Shown: piece by piece, positions 1 through 7,590 of the stretch
Layout of the letters: every line of letters begins with the position of its first letter
How positions within the stretch are numbered: position 1 is the first letter of the stretch
Assembly (NCBI GenBank): GCA_011046295.1
Contig: DSAV01000008.1
Coordinates: 1 to 16,049, forward strand
DNA length: 16,049 bases
Source of the DNA: Deltaproteobacteria bacterium
Lineage (GTDB): Bacteria > Desulfobacterota > Syntrophia > Syntrophales > Smithellaceae
Reading direction: 5' to 3'
Program-made: the position numbers and the translations under genes
The notes under the pieces: model-generated
Database searches by the model: none
Told to the model about the DNA's origin: nothing
Seen by the model: the letters and a program-made list of their open reading frames with translations, nothing else

Positions 1-255
1 AACAAAAGCATCGGCAAAATCAGCCATCGCGATGTGCGCCATATCGTATGTTGCCGAGGAAACGAACATGTCCAGGTAAACCTGATTCTGCGAAAGAGTC
101 TGCATGGTCAGGGGTGTGATAAATTCCGCGGCGCTTTTCGTCATGACAACTTTCACCTGCGCGCCTTCTTTAATCAGGGCGCGCGTCAATTCGGCGGCTT
201 TATACGCCGCAATGCCGCCGGTAACTCCCAGAACAATTCTCTTCCCTCTAATCAT
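1..255 (-). CDS. coaBC: Phosphopantothenoylcysteine decarboxylase / phosphopantothenate-cysteine ligase, N-terminal part (cut by window edge)
   Basis: Only the first 85 codons are inside the window; the gene runs off the left edge. The protein begins MIRGKRIVLGVTGGIAAYKA, the classic flavoprotein start of CoaC/Dfp, with the GGIAAYK nucleotide-binding loop at residues 13-19. It continues through TKSAAEFITPLTMQTLS to DMAHIAMADFADAF. The HI-x-x-AD stretch holds the decarboxylase active-site histidine (about residue 75). The family makes 4'-phosphopantetheine from phosphopantothenate and cysteine in coenzyme A synthesis; bifunctional members are about 400 residues, so the CoaB half would lie outside. 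The ATG at 255 has an AAAGAGAAG Shine-Dalgarno-like sequence just upstream. It is divergent from the M23 peptidase gene. The family is secure; whether the ligase domain is fused cannot be seen. Confidence 0.93.
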   Translation of the reverse strand, partial: MIRGKRIVLGVTGGIAAYKAAELTRALIKEGAQVKVVMTKSAAEFITPLTMQTLSQNQVYLDMFVSSATYDMAHIAMADFADAFV

Positions 256-289
256 GCCGAACTTCTCTTTCAGTAATGAATGTGCCTGG

Positions 290-318
290 AATATAACAGT
301 GTTTTTCGTCAATATCAA
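290..318 (-). promoter_or_regulatory. Candidate sigma-70 promoter for coaBC
   Basis: Read on the minus strand, TTGATA (318-313) is followed by a 17-base spacer and TATATT (295-290). Each hexamer matches consensus at five of six positions. A start near 283 would give a leader of roughly 28 bases before the coaBC ATG at 255. This is a pattern match in the divergent intergenic region. Confidence 0.6.
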
Positions 319-421
319 CATAAACTATACCCATATTAAGATGCTCCAATCTGATTTGTAATTGCGCCTTGTTTCATACGGAAATTGACAACGCTTGGGC
401 ACGCAAAAAAACAAATATATC

Positions 422-450
422 TTGAAAAAAACAGCAAAACTCATTATGAA
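422..450 (+). promoter_or_regulatory. Weak candidate promoter for the M23 peptidase gene
   Basis: TTGAAA at 422-427, a 17-base spacer and TATGAA at 445-450 give a plausible sigma-70 arrangement about 45 bases before the ATG at 495. The -10 matches consensus at only four of six positions. A perfect TTGACA at 385-390 lies upstream but has no convincing -10 at normal spacing. The rest of 256-494 is AT-rich and holds no gene I can support. Confidence 0.35.
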
Positions 451-494
451 CGCTCTTCTTGTTCAATCCTTTAATTCCACGGAGAATTCAGTTT

Positions 495-1817
495 ATGAAA
501 AAATCTGTTATATATTTTATTGCTGGGTTGCTGCTGGCCGGAGGCCTTCTGGGCTGGCTTTATTTCAGCCACTACCTGGAGCTGGAAAAACCGCAAATCG
601 AACTGAAACGTGAAATATCCTTTATCGGCAAAAATAAAAAAGTGGAAATAACATTTTCCGACCAAAAAAGCGGCATCTCCCATGTCAAACTGGAAATTGT
701 CCAGGATGAAAAAAAACAGAAGTTACTCAACCGGAAGATTCCGTCACGGGGAAAAACGCAAATAATCACGTCTTTAACAATAGATGCCACCACCGCCAAT
801 CTGGTTGACGGCCCCGCGACGCTGATTATTTCGGCGGCAGATTATTCCCTTTTCAGGAATAAGAAAGTCCTTTCCGTGCCGGTTACTATAGATACCAAGC
901 CGCCGCAGATTTTGATTTTCAGCAAGGCCAATTACATAACCCAGGGCGGCACATGCTTTATTGCTTACCGGGTGTCCAAAGCCGTCGAGACAAGCGGAAT
1001 TTTCGTCAATGACTATTTCACGCCCGGCTACCGCAAGGAGATTAGTGGAAATCCTCTTCATGTTGTTTACTTTGCCCTGCCTCTGGAGGCAACAAGGGAA
1101 AACACCAGAATCGACGTATACGCGCTGGATGAAGCGGGAAATGAAGCAAGAACCAGCCTGCCGTTTTTCATCCGGGAAAGAAAAACCCGTAAAGACAGCG
1201 TGGTTTTGGATAAATCTTTTCTGCAATTTAAAATGCCTGAATTTGAACGCGCCATGCCTGAATTACAGGGGAAATCACATGCGGAAATCTTTAAATTCAT
1301 TAATTCGCAAATGCGCAAAGATAACGACAGAACCATCCGTGATATATGCCGGGTATCAGCGAAAAAAAAACTCTGGGAAGGAGCATTTTTAAGAATGCGC
1401 GAAGCCGCGACCATGGCCAAATTCGGAGATGAACGTGAATACATTATCGCCGGCAAAAAATACGGGGCTTCTGTTCACCTCGGTATCGATCTGGCTTCGA
1501 CAGCCCAGGCTCCCATTGAAGCGGCAAATCACGGCATCGTGGTTTTTTCCGGCAAATTGGGTATCTACGGCAATACGGTAATTATAGACCACGGGCACGG
1601 ATTATCCAGCTTATACGCCCATTTATCAGTCATCGAAACATCAGCAGGAAAAGAAGTGAAAAAGGGAGAACGCCTAGGTTATTCGGGAACAACCGGGCTG
1701 GCGGGAGGAGATCACTTGCATTTCAGCGTGCTTGCCGGGGGCAGATTCGTTAATCCCCTGGAATGGTGGGGCAGGCGCTGGATTGAAAACAACGTGTATA
1801 AAAAAATTGATTTCTGA
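495..1817 (+). CDS. Membrane-anchored M23 family metallopeptidase (LytM-like) with large N-terminal beta region
   Basis: The 440-residue protein starts MKKSVIYFIAGLLLAGGLLG, a signal anchor or signal peptide of about 20 hydrophobic residues, so it acts in the periplasm. Residues about 30-230 are beta-rich and look like two Ig-like repeats (for example SFIGKNKKVEITFSDQKSG and the DEAGNEARTSLPF strand). A charged helical linker (about 230-300) leads to a complete M23 domain. Zinc ligands are H328 and D332 in HLGID and H409 in the HLHF motif; H376 in LYAHLS and H407 are the expected catalytic histidines. All are intact, so an active peptidoglycan endopeptidase is likely rather than an EnvC/NlpD-type activator. 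The ATG at 495 is preferred over an in-frame TTG at 459, because GGAG at 481-484 is well placed and the signal segment then begins directly. The gene converges on rapZ. Confidence 0.88.
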   Translation: MKKSVIYFIAGLLLAGGLLGWLYFSHYLELEKPQIELKREISFIGKNKKVEITFSDQKSGISHVKLEIVQDEKKQKLLNRKIPSRGKTQIITSLTIDATTANLVDGPATLIISAADYSLFRNKKVLSVPVTIDTKPPQILIFSKANYITQGGTCFIAYRVSKAVETSGIFVNDYFTPGYRKEISGNPLHVVYFALPLEATRENTRIDVYALDEAGNEARTSLPFFIRERKTRKDSVVLDKSFLQFKMPEFERAMPELQGKSHAEIFKFINSQMRKDNDRTIRDICRVSAKKKLWEGAFLRMREAATMAKFGDEREYIIAGKKYGASVHLGIDLASTAQAPIEAANHGIVVFSGKLGIYGNTVIIDHGHGLSSLYAHLSVIETSAGKEVKKGERLGYSGTTGLAGGDHLHFSVLAGGRFVNPLEWWGRRWIENNVYKKIDF

Positions 1818-1889
1818 AATTTATCCCCGCGACAAATTATCCAACCGTTCGGAAAAAGGCGGGACGAAAGCTTTTCACCGGCAATACAA

Positions 1890-2756
1890 TTAGCTCTTGC
1901 CGATATCGCGGTGGTTTAAATTGATCAGGTATTTCATACCCTTCAGGTAAGCGCTCAATTCGTTGGCCATTGCCACGGAACGGTGTTTCCCCCCGGTGCA
2001 TCCCAGGGCGATATTCAATCGTACCTTTCCTTCTTTGTCATAAAGAGGTATGAGCATGGTCAGCAAACTTAAAATCTTTTGCAGAAATTTTTTGCTATCC
2101 TTATTCTTCATAATATAGTCCCTAACTGCCTGATGATGACCGTCTAAGCTCTTCAGTTTTTCCACAAAGAACGGATTGGGTAAAAATCTTACGTCAAAGA
2201 CAAGGTCGGCATCTGCGGGCAATCCGTAACGATAACCGAAAGAGGAAATGCTTATAACCATTTTTTTGAAATCTTTCGAAGGAAGAAAATGCCTCTGCAC
2301 AAGGTCTTTCAACTGGTGCACATTAACAGAAGTTGTGTCGATAACTTTATCCGCCATCTGCCTTAAAGGAGCCAGTTTTTCTCTCTCCATGCGGATGCCG
2401 GCGGCAATCGTTCCTCTTTTCGAAAGGGGATGATTGCGCCTGGTCTCGCTGTAGCGTTGCAAAAGCGCCTCATCACCCGCTTCCAGAAATACGATTTCGA
2501 TTTTGAAGCCCTTTTCCTGCAGGCGCTGGAATATCCGGCGGTATTTTTCCAGAAAGCTCTTTTCCCTTAAATCCATGACCATGGCGACCCGGTACACCTT
2601 CGGGGAAGAAAGCAGCGTTATTTCCAGAAATTTTGGCAATAAAACAACCGGCAGGTTATCCACGCAAAAGAACCCTATATCCTCCAGGGCTCTGAGCGCG
2701 GTGCTTTTACCGGAACCGGAAAGTCCCGAAATTATGACGACGCGCAAGTTCTTCAT
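1890..2756 (-). CDS. rapZ: RNase adapter / nucleotide-binding protein RapZ (YvcJ family)
   Basis: The 288-residue protein matches the family's usual length. It has an N-terminal P-loop GLSGSGKS (residues 11-18), the family sequence LEDIGFFCVDNLP after it, a Walker B-like segment near VAMVMDLRE, and the C-terminal hallmark GCTGGKHRSVA (252-262). Known members bind nucleotides. The E. coli protein guides RNase E to the GlmZ small RNA and so controls glucosamine-6-phosphate synthase; others, such as YvcJ, act in competence or metabolism. Which applies here cannot be read from sequence. A strong GGAGAGG ribosome site precedes the ATG. It is the last gene of the minus-strand rpoN block, 98 bases after ptsN, with no separate promoter I can recognise. 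It converges on the M23 gene across 72 bases that hold no clear terminator. Confidence 0.95.
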   Translation of the reverse strand: MKNLRVVIISGLSGSGKSTALRALEDIGFFCVDNLPVVLLPKFLEITLLSSPKVYRVAMVMDLREKSFLEKYRRIFQRLQEKGFKIEIVFLEAGDEALLQRYSETRRNHPLSKRGTIAAGIRMEREKLAPLRQMADKVIDTTSVNVHQLKDLVQRHFLPSKDFKKMVISISSFGYRYGLPADADLVFDVRFLPNPFFVEKLKSLDGHHQAVRDYIMKNKDSKKFLQKILSLLTMLIPLYDKEGKVRLNIALGCTGGKHRSVAMANELSAYLKGMKYLINLNHRDIGKS

Positions 2757-2854
2757 TGAGGCACCTCTCCAGAATACAAAGTGATTTTTAGCAAATTTAT
2801 TTCAAAATAGCCAGCGTGGGGGGAAACTTGAAAATCGGGGTAGGAAAAGATGAA

Positions 2855-3322
2855 CTACAGGCCGCAGATCTCGTCTTGGGCAATAATCGATTTATATAAA
2901 TCGCCCGGTGATTTTGCTTCCATAAGCTTTTTACGGAAATCACCCGCTTTTAACATTTTGGATATTTTGGCCAAAGCTTTGAGATGCTGACCGGCGGAAT
3001 TTTCCGGCGCTAAAAGCAGGAAAAAAAGATGAACAGGTTTGCCGTCAATAGCGTCAAAACCAACACCTTGCACGCTTCGCCCGAAAGCGACCACAAGCTC
3101 GTCCAGCCCCGGAATTTTTCCATGAGGAATGGCTACGCCGTCACCGATTCCCGTCGAGCCCAGCTTTTCTCGTTGCTGTAAAACTTCCATGACAACGGAA
3201 GAATCTATTTTCACGCCACCGCTGACCAGCGTATTCACCAGTTCCTGTAATGCTTCCGTTTTGTTTTTGGCAGACAAGCTGTCATTAACGAATTTGCTGT
3301 TAATAATTTGATTTATTTGCAT
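2855..3322 (-). CDS. ptsN: Nitrogen-related PTS EIIA protein (EIIA-Ntr)
   Basis: This is a PTS EIIA type-2 (mannitol/fructose) domain of 155 residues, the usual PtsN size. The phosphorylated histidine is H67 in GIGDGVAIPHGKIPGL, preceded by the family-typical REKLGSTGIG; VHLFFLLLAPENSAGQHLKALA follows. PtsN takes phosphate from the EI-Ntr/NPr relay and regulates potassium and nitrogen-linked processes rather than transporting sugar. I start it at the ATG at 3322 (MQINQIINSKF), where homology should begin. In-frame ATGs at 3334, 3343 and 3346 would add 4 to 8 residues, and none has a strong Shine-Dalgarno sequence. It lies between hpf and rapZ, the standard order of sigma-54 clusters. No HPr kinase or HPr/EI gene is present in the window, so its phosphate donors must lie elsewhere. 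Confidence 0.94.
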   Translation of the reverse strand: MQINQIINSKFVNDSLSAKNKTEALQELVNTLVSGGVKIDSSVVMEVLQQREKLGSTGIGDGVAIPHGKIPGLDELVVAFGRSVQGVGFDAIDGKPVHLFFLLLAPENSAGQHLKALAKISKMLKAGDFRKKLMEAKSPGDLYKSIIAQDEICGL

Positions 3323-3371
3323 TTCACACACCATCTGCCGCATCATTTAAGCGAATCACTTTAAAACCCAC

Positions 3372-3406
3372 AACGGCAACCCCGAAGATTGACTTCTTCC
3401 GCCGTT
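3372..3406 (-). promoter_or_regulatory. Inverted repeat between hpf and ptsN (possible processing or attenuation hairpin)
   Basis: AACGGC (3372-3377) pairs with GCCGTT (3401-3406), and GAAG (3384-3387) with CTTC (3393-3396), giving a 6-bp outer and 4-bp inner stem separated by an internal loop. It starts at the hpf stop codon. On the minus strand it is followed by GTTGTGGGTTTT, only a short T run, so it is a poor terminator. It could dampen read-through or protect the hpf mRNA end. Confidence 0.3.
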
Positions 3407-3936
3407 CAACTGTTAGTTTCGATAAGCGTATAATTGCCGTCATCACGCCGGTAAACCACGCTTATATTTTCCGAGGAAGAATCGCGATAAATGATAAATC
3501 CCGACTTATCTTCCTCTATTTCCATAATCGCCTCTTCCAGAGACATCGGTTTCAATATGATTTCTCGTGTTTCAACAACCCTATTTTTCGTCAATTCCCC
3601 GGTTTCTTCTGTTACATTATCTGCTTTATTATGCCGGATACTGACCGGTTTTCTCGTTCTTGTTTTTTCCTTTTGCTTTTTTATCTGCTTTTCAATTTTA
3701 TCAACGCACTTGTCAATCGCCAGGTGCATGTCCTTGTCTTTATCTTTGGCATTTACGTTCCAACCTGCCGCGCTGAGTTTTATTTCAGCGTAATTTCTGA
3801 ATTTTTCCACATAAAGAACTATGTGGGCTTCGGCAGGATTATCAAGGTATTTCTTTAATTTGCTGATTTTTTCCTCGGCGTAATTTTTTTGCCATTTTTC
3901 ACCTTCATAATTTCTGAAAGTTACTGAAATTTTCAT
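3406..3936 (-). CDS. hpf: Long-form ribosome hibernation promoting factor
   Basis: The 176-residue protein has the HPF/YfiA N-terminal domain (residues about 1-98: MKISVTFRNYEG, the AHIVLYVEK strand, and the long basic helix ending KKQKEKTRTRK). A variable linker follows, then the C-terminal dimerisation domain (about 122-175: REIILKPMSLEEAIMEIEED, SGFIIYRDSSSENISVVYRRDDGNYTLIE). That second domain marks long HPF, which in other bacteria joins two 70S ribosomes into 100S dimers in stationary phase or starvation. The ATG at 3936 follows a very strong GGGAGGAGAAAGA ribosome site. It lies between rpoN and ptsN, and a good sigma-70 promoter stands upstream, so it can be expressed apart from the envelope genes. 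The short C-terminal tail (ETNS) is unremarkable. Confidence 0.95.
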   Translation of the reverse strand: MKISVTFRNYEGEKWQKNYAEEKISKLKKYLDNPAEAHIVLYVEKFRNYAEIKLSAAGWNVNAKDKDKDMHLAIDKCVDKIEKQIKKQKEKTRTRKPVSIRHNKADNVTEETGELTKNRVVETREIILKPMSLEEAIMEIEEDKSGFIIYRDSSSENISVVYRRDDGNYTLIETNS

Positions 3937-4013
3937 TCTTTCTCCTCCCTTGGGAACCTGCCTTCATTTCTTCCGGCTGCAGCATTAAACCAGGAATTGT
4001 TACAAAGGCAAGT

Positions 4014-4042
4014 GATATAATGACATGAAAGCCAAAAGTCAA
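4014..4042 (-). promoter_or_regulatory. Candidate sigma-70 promoter for hpf-ptsN-rapZ
   Basis: On the minus strand TTGACT (4042-4037) is followed by 17 bases and TATATC (4019-4014). A start near 4007 would give a leader of about 70 bases ending in the strong hpf ribosome site. The 144 bases between rpoN and hpf are the second-longest gap in the minus-strand block after the lptC leader region, which fits an internal promoter. Confidence 0.5.
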
Positions 4043-4080
4043 TTGTTTTTTATATTTCATTTCAACCCAGATAAATGAAT

Positions 4081-5553
4081 TTAAAAATATTTTTTTCTTT
4101 TGGAAGAAGGCAAGATGCCCATTATTTCGCGGTACTTGGCAACAGTCCGGCGGGCGATATCAATTCCGTTTGCTTTTAGGAGTTCAACTATTTCACAATC
4201 ACTGTGGGGTTTTTTGTGGTTTTCCTGGCTGATTATCTTTTTAATCGCCTCTTTGACGCTCTTCGAGGCTACCGTTTCCCCCGAAGCTCCCTGAAGGGAA
4301 CTGCCGAAGAAGTATTTGAGTTCAAAAATACCACGCGCAGTGTGCATGTATTTGTTGTTTACCACTCTGCTTACCGTTGATTCGTGCATTTCAACATCGG
4401 TGGCGATATCGCGCAGCACGAGGGGTTTGAGATGGTTGATTCCCTTGTCAAAAAAATCTTTTTGATACTTAACGATGCTCTCGGATATTTTATAAATAGT
4501 TTTTTGCCTTTGCTGAATGCTTTTAATCAGCCACGTGGCCGCCTGGACCTTGTCCCTGATATATTTTTTACCGTTTTCCTGCTCCGGGCCCTGGGAACCT
4601 ACACCGGCCATTATTTCCCGGTAAAAATTACTGATGCGCAGGCGTGGCAAACCGTCGTCATTGACGATAATCTTATATTCATCGCCAGTTTTCACGACAT
4701 AAACATCCGGTATAATCGCCTGGGCTCTTTCTTCGGAATAAGCGCTGCCCGGTTTCGGGTCCATATTACTGATTAATAAAACAGCCTCCTCCACTTCGCG
4801 CAGGGGAACCTTTAATTTGCGCGCGATATTGGCGTAATTTTTCAGTTCAAGGTCTTTAATATAATTTTTAATGATAACTTCAACAATAGAATTTTTCCCC
4901 ACACCAGCGATTCGTGCCTGAATCAACAGGCATTCCTGTAAATCACGGGCGGCAATTCCGGGCGGATCGAATTCCTGAATCTTTTTTAATACAAATTCGA
5001 CCATCTGCACGCTGACGTTTTCCAGTGACGCTATCTCCTCAACTGTCGCGCAAAGATAACCATTCTGGTCAAGGTTTCCGATTATCTGAGCGCCCACGCG
5101 CGATTCTTCATCGTTCAATGATGAGAGTTTAATTTGCCACATCAGGTGATTCGAAAGCGACGGGTTTTCAGCAATAACATTATCCCACACGGGTGCTTCC
5201 GCATCTCTGCGACCGTAAGTGACACCCATGGGACCATAATCTTCGAGATAGTTATTCCAATCAAACTCCTCCCGCCCGTCCCCTTCTCCGGTAAGCTCTT
5301 CCATTTTCTCCGGCTGCTTTACCTCTGCATTTTCCAGCAGACTTAATTCTCCATCAACTTCGGCACTACTCTCTTCGCCATTCCACTCTTCTGCGGAAGC
5401 TTCCTCCAGCAGTGGATTTTCTTCCATTTCCTGGTTGATTGTTTCAACAAGCTCAAGCCTCGATAACTGCAGAAGCTTAATCGCCTGCTGCAATTGTGGC
5501 GTCATAATCAGTTGCTGGGAAAGTTTTAGATTTTGCTTTAACTCAAATGCCAT
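4081..5553 (-). CDS. rpoN: RNA polymerase sigma-54 factor
   Basis: This 490-residue protein has the full RpoN layout. Region I is glutamine- and leucine-rich (LKLSQQLIMTPQLQQAIKLLQ, about residues 7-27) and contacts enhancer-binding activators. Region II is acidic (about 45-110, many Glu and Asp). The core-binding region follows (about 115-300: QIIGNLDQNGYLCATVEEIA, EFDPPGIAARDLQECLLIQ). The helix-turn-helix region is around LRDIATDVEMHESTVSRVVNNKYMHT, and the RpoN box ARRTVAKYRE is at residues 467-476, which reads the -24 element. It directs transcription of genes that need AAA+ activators. It sits 21 bases after lptB, as in many proteobacteria. The ATG at 5553 lacks a good Shine-Dalgarno sequence, so translation may depend on coupling to lptB. 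No clear -24/-12 promoter was found in the window. Confidence 0.97.
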   Translation of the reverse strand: MAFELKQNLKLSQQLIMTPQLQQAIKLLQLSRLELVETINQEMEENPLLEEASAEEWNGEESSAEVDGELSLLENAEVKQPEKMEELTGEGDGREEFDWNNYLEDYGPMGVTYGRRDAEAPVWDNVIAENPSLSNHLMWQIKLSSLNDEESRVGAQIIGNLDQNGYLCATVEEIASLENVSVQMVEFVLKKIQEFDPPGIAARDLQECLLIQARIAGVGKNSIVEVIIKNYIKDLELKNYANIARKLKVPLREVEEAVLLISNMDPKPGSAYSEERAQAIIPDVYVVKTGDEYKIIVNDDGLPRLRISNFYREIMAGVGSQGPEQENGKKYIRDKVQAATWLIKSIQQRQKTIYKISESIVKYQKDFFDKGINHLKPLVLRDIATDVEMHESTVSRVVNNKYMHTARGIFELKYFFGSSLQGASGETVASKSVKEAIKKIISQENHKKPHSDCEIVELLKANGIDIARRTVAKYREIMGILPSSKRKKYF

Positions 5554-5574
5554 GATACATATTTAATCAGTTTC

Positions 5575-6297
5575 TTATAAATTGAATTTTTCGCCAAAAT
5601 AGAATTTACGGGCAAGATCGCTGGAAGAAATCGTTGCCGGACTTCCCTCAACAAGAATTTTGCCTTCATTCACAATGTAGGCGCGGTCGCAACAGGACAG
5701 GGTTTCTCGCACATTGTGATCGGAAACTATTACTCCGATTCCTTTATCTTTGAGTTTGCCTATTATATTTTGAATATCAGCGACAGCAAGAGGATCAATG
5801 CCGGCGAAAGGCTCGTCCAAAAGAATATACTTTGGTGACGTAACCAGTGCCCGCGTTATTTCCACTCTTCTTCTTTCCCCGCCGGAAAGTGAGTAAGCGT
5901 AATTTTTCGCCAGAGAAGTCAGATCCAGTTCTCCCAGAAGTTCATAAAGCTTTTCGTTTCTTTCTTTCCGGCGTATATCAATGGTCTCCAGTATGGCTAA
6001 AATATTTTCTTCAACGGTCAATTTACGGAAAACCGATGGTTCCTGCGGCAGGTAATTCAACCCCATACGCGCCCTCATGTACATTGGTTTTGAAGTAATA
6101 TCTTCGCCATCCAGAAATATTGCCCCCGCGTCAGGCTTAATCAGCCCGACAATCATGTAAAAACTGGTCGTTTTGCCGGCGCCGTTGGGCCCCAGCAGAC
6201 CCACCACTTCCCCCGGTGAAATTGACAGATCAATGTTGTCCACTACCTTTCTTCTGTTGTAAATTTTTGTTAACCCCTTTGCCGATAAATCGTTCAT
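5575..6297 (-). CDS. lptB: LPS export ABC transporter ATP-binding protein LptB
   Basis: This is a 240-residue ABC ATPase of standard LptB length. Walker A is GPNGAGKT (residues 36-43), the Q-loop glutamine is Q85, the signature is LSGGERRR (137-144), Walker B is YILLDEP (157-163), and the switch histidine is H194 in VSDHNVRETL. The SDHNVRETL sequence and GGERRRVEITRAL are typical of LptB rather than amino-acid importers. LptB powers LptFG in pulling lipopolysaccharide from the inner membrane toward the LptC-LptA bridge; lptF and lptG are not in the window. It follows lptA by 22 bases and precedes rpoN by 21, so all three are very probably co-transcribed. The region before its ATG has only a weak ribosome site. 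Confidence 0.97.
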   Translation of the reverse strand: MNDLSAKGLTKIYNRRKVVDNIDLSISPGEVVGLLGPNGAGKTTSFYMIVGLIKPDAGAIFLDGEDITSKPMYMRARMGLNYLPQEPSVFRKLTVEENILAILETIDIRRKERNEKLYELLGELDLTSLAKNYAYSLSGGERRRVEITRALVTSPKYILLDEPFAGIDPLAVADIQNIIGKLKDKGIGVIVSDHNVRETLSCCDRAYIVNEGKILVEGSPATISSSDLARKFYFGEKFNL

Positions 6298-6319
6298 GAC
6301 TGGTAATGCCTGATGCTTT

Positions 6320-6904
6320 CTATTTTTGTTTTTCCAAACTTCTTAGCGCTTGCGGATGTATTATCGCGCGTACCCTTTGCTGTTCTTCGCATTGTTCAAC
6401 TTTACCGCGATTCTCATCAAGATAAATAGTAACCCTGCATCCTTTTATTACGCTGTCGCCTTCACGCAACACCGCGTTACCGATTAATACTATCTGTCTG
6501 GTATCATGGTAATATACCGCCTCGTCGCTGGTCACGATTCTTTCTCCCTGAGTCGTGGATACATTTCCTTTCGCCCTTATTCTTTCCATCTCGCCGGTAG
6601 CGGCAAACGGGGACTTAGGCGCCCTGACTTTTTTATCCGGCTCTTTCTTGTAGAATAAATCCAGCTGGTCAGCCTTGAGCAACCTGTCTCCCTGTTTTAC
6701 CCTGGCGTTGCCGGAAAAAATAACCATTCTGTCTTCGCTCAAAGCGTCCATGCGCTCGGAAGTTATTTCGATGGGCTCGTCTCTGACAATTGTATCCTGC
6801 CCGAGGAAGCTCTGATCCTGCGCCGTCAAGCCCTGAGGCGACAGCGCGGCAAAGCACAATATACATATTAATGTTCTTATAAAAATTACTTTTTTTACTT
6901 TCAT
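6320..6904 (-). CDS. lptA: LPS transport periplasmic protein LptA (OstA-like)
   Basis: The 194-residue protein begins with a signal peptide (about residues 1-28: basic MKVKK, hydrophobic ICILCFAALS, then QGLTA before QDQSF). It continues with an OstA/LptA beta-jellyroll pattern: ITSERMDALSEDRMVIFSGNARVKQGD (about 49-75), IRAKGNVSTTQGERIVTSDEAVYYHDTRQIVLIGNA and AVLREGDSVIKGCRVTIYLDENRGKVE. These are the repeated strands that stack into the periplasmic LPS bridge. It binds LPS handed over by LptC and passes it toward LptD. Its ATG overlaps the lptC stop (ATGA, 6901-6904), so the pair is translationally coupled, and lptB follows. Length and context fit the family; low sequence conservation of the family is the only caution. 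Confidence 0.93.
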   Translation of the reverse strand: MKVKKVIFIRTLICILCFAALSPQGLTAQDQSFLGQDTIVRDEPIEITSERMDALSEDRMVIFSGNARVKQGDRLLKADQLDLFYKKEPDKKVRAPKSPFAATGEMERIRAKGNVSTTQGERIVTSDEAVYYHDTRQIVLIGNAVLREGDSVIKGCRVTIYLDENRGKVEQCEEQQRVRAIIHPQALRSLEKQK

Positions 6905-7467
6905 TTTATTTTTGCCTTTACCGCGGATGCAAGGTTCAGCTCGCCGCTACTGACAAACAATGTCAAACCCGTGCCGCTTATTCTTATGCGGTTATTTTCC
7001 ATAGTCACCGGAGCATCTGTATAAAACTTCCTTTCTTCGTCATTGTAATGCAAATAGTCGGTGGTAAATCTGTCGCCTTCATTGGATAAAATAACAACGT
7101 TGCCTTCTATTTCAATATTTCTTGTTTTCGTATGCATCTTGCCTCTATCGGCGGTCATTGTATAGACTTTGCCGCTGGCCGAATCAAGCTTTATGTCAAG
7201 CTTATCGAATATGGCAAGATTTTCTTTTCTTTGAAACGTTGCATTTTGTGCTTTAACCTCCCAGCGGGAATCAGATTCACCTACCTCCCTATAAACAAAT
7301 CCTTCTATTTCCAAATCGACTGCCGTGGGCGTCAATTTAATAATGCCCTTCGGCCTAACTTTGCTCATTCCGGCAATTAATGTTGCAATCACAACAAGCA
7401 CCAAAACAAAGACCAGCGCAGAAATTATTTTTGTTTTTTTGCTAATTTTCATCTGCCTGTACGCCAT
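6901..7467 (-). CDS. lptC: LPS export protein LptC
   Basis: From the ATG at 7467 the product is 188 residues, the normal LptC size. It has a short basic N-terminus, one transmembrane helix (about 14-34, IISALVFVLVLVVIATLIAGM), and a periplasmic beta-jellyroll. Visible strands include VDLEIEGFVYREVGESDSRWEVKAQNATF, the MTADRGKMHTKTRNIEIEGNVVI segment and FTTDYLHYNDEERKFYTDAPVTM, typical of LptC. It docks on LptBFG and transfers LPS to LptA. An in-frame ATG at 7521 would add 18 polar residues, and one at 7452 would remove 5. The 7467 start has AGAAGGAA just upstream and lies about 23 bases after a predicted transcription start, so I prefer it. It is coupled to lptA by a 4-base overlap. Confidence 0.92.
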   Translation of the reverse strand: MAYRQMKISKKTKIISALVFVLVLVVIATLIAGMSKVRPKGIIKLTPTAVDLEIEGFVYREVGESDSRWEVKAQNATFQRKENLAIFDKLDIKLDSASGKVYTMTADRGKMHTKTRNIEIEGNVVILSNEGDRFTTDYLHYNDEERKFYTDAPVTMENNRIRISGTGLTLFVSSGELNLASAVKAKIK

Positions 7468-7497
7468 TTTCCTTCTTTTTTTCCCCGGCAAGCATAA

Positions 7498-7526
7498 GTT
7501 ATACCATTGTGTCCGCCGCAAGTAAA
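7498..7526 (-). promoter_or_regulatory. Candidate extended -10 promoter for lptC-lptA-lptB-rpoN
   Basis: On the minus strand TTTACT (7526-7521), a 17-base spacer and TATAAC (7503-7498) are preceded by TGG, giving an extended -10 (TGnTATAAC). A start near 7490 would put the lptC ATG about 23 bases downstream. The kdsC-lptC gap of 123 bases is otherwise AT-rich and empty. Confidence 0.5.
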
Positions 7527-7590
7527 GATATTAGGGCTTTAGTTTAAAATATAAAGAAATAATGATATGTTATAAGACAATTAGCTACTC

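Noticed and set aside
385..390. Perfect TTGACA upstream of the M23 gene
   Set aside because: No acceptable -10 hexamer at 16-18 bases spacing; the following bases are an A run.
774..1226. 150-codon open frame on the minus strand
   Set aside because: It lies inside the M23 gene, whose frame has clear domains. The antisense frame shows no recognisable motif or ribosome site.
1818..1889. Expected bidirectional terminator between the convergent M23 and rapZ genes
   Set aside because: I found only a short imperfect GAAA/TTTC pairing, with no GC-rich stem plus T tract.
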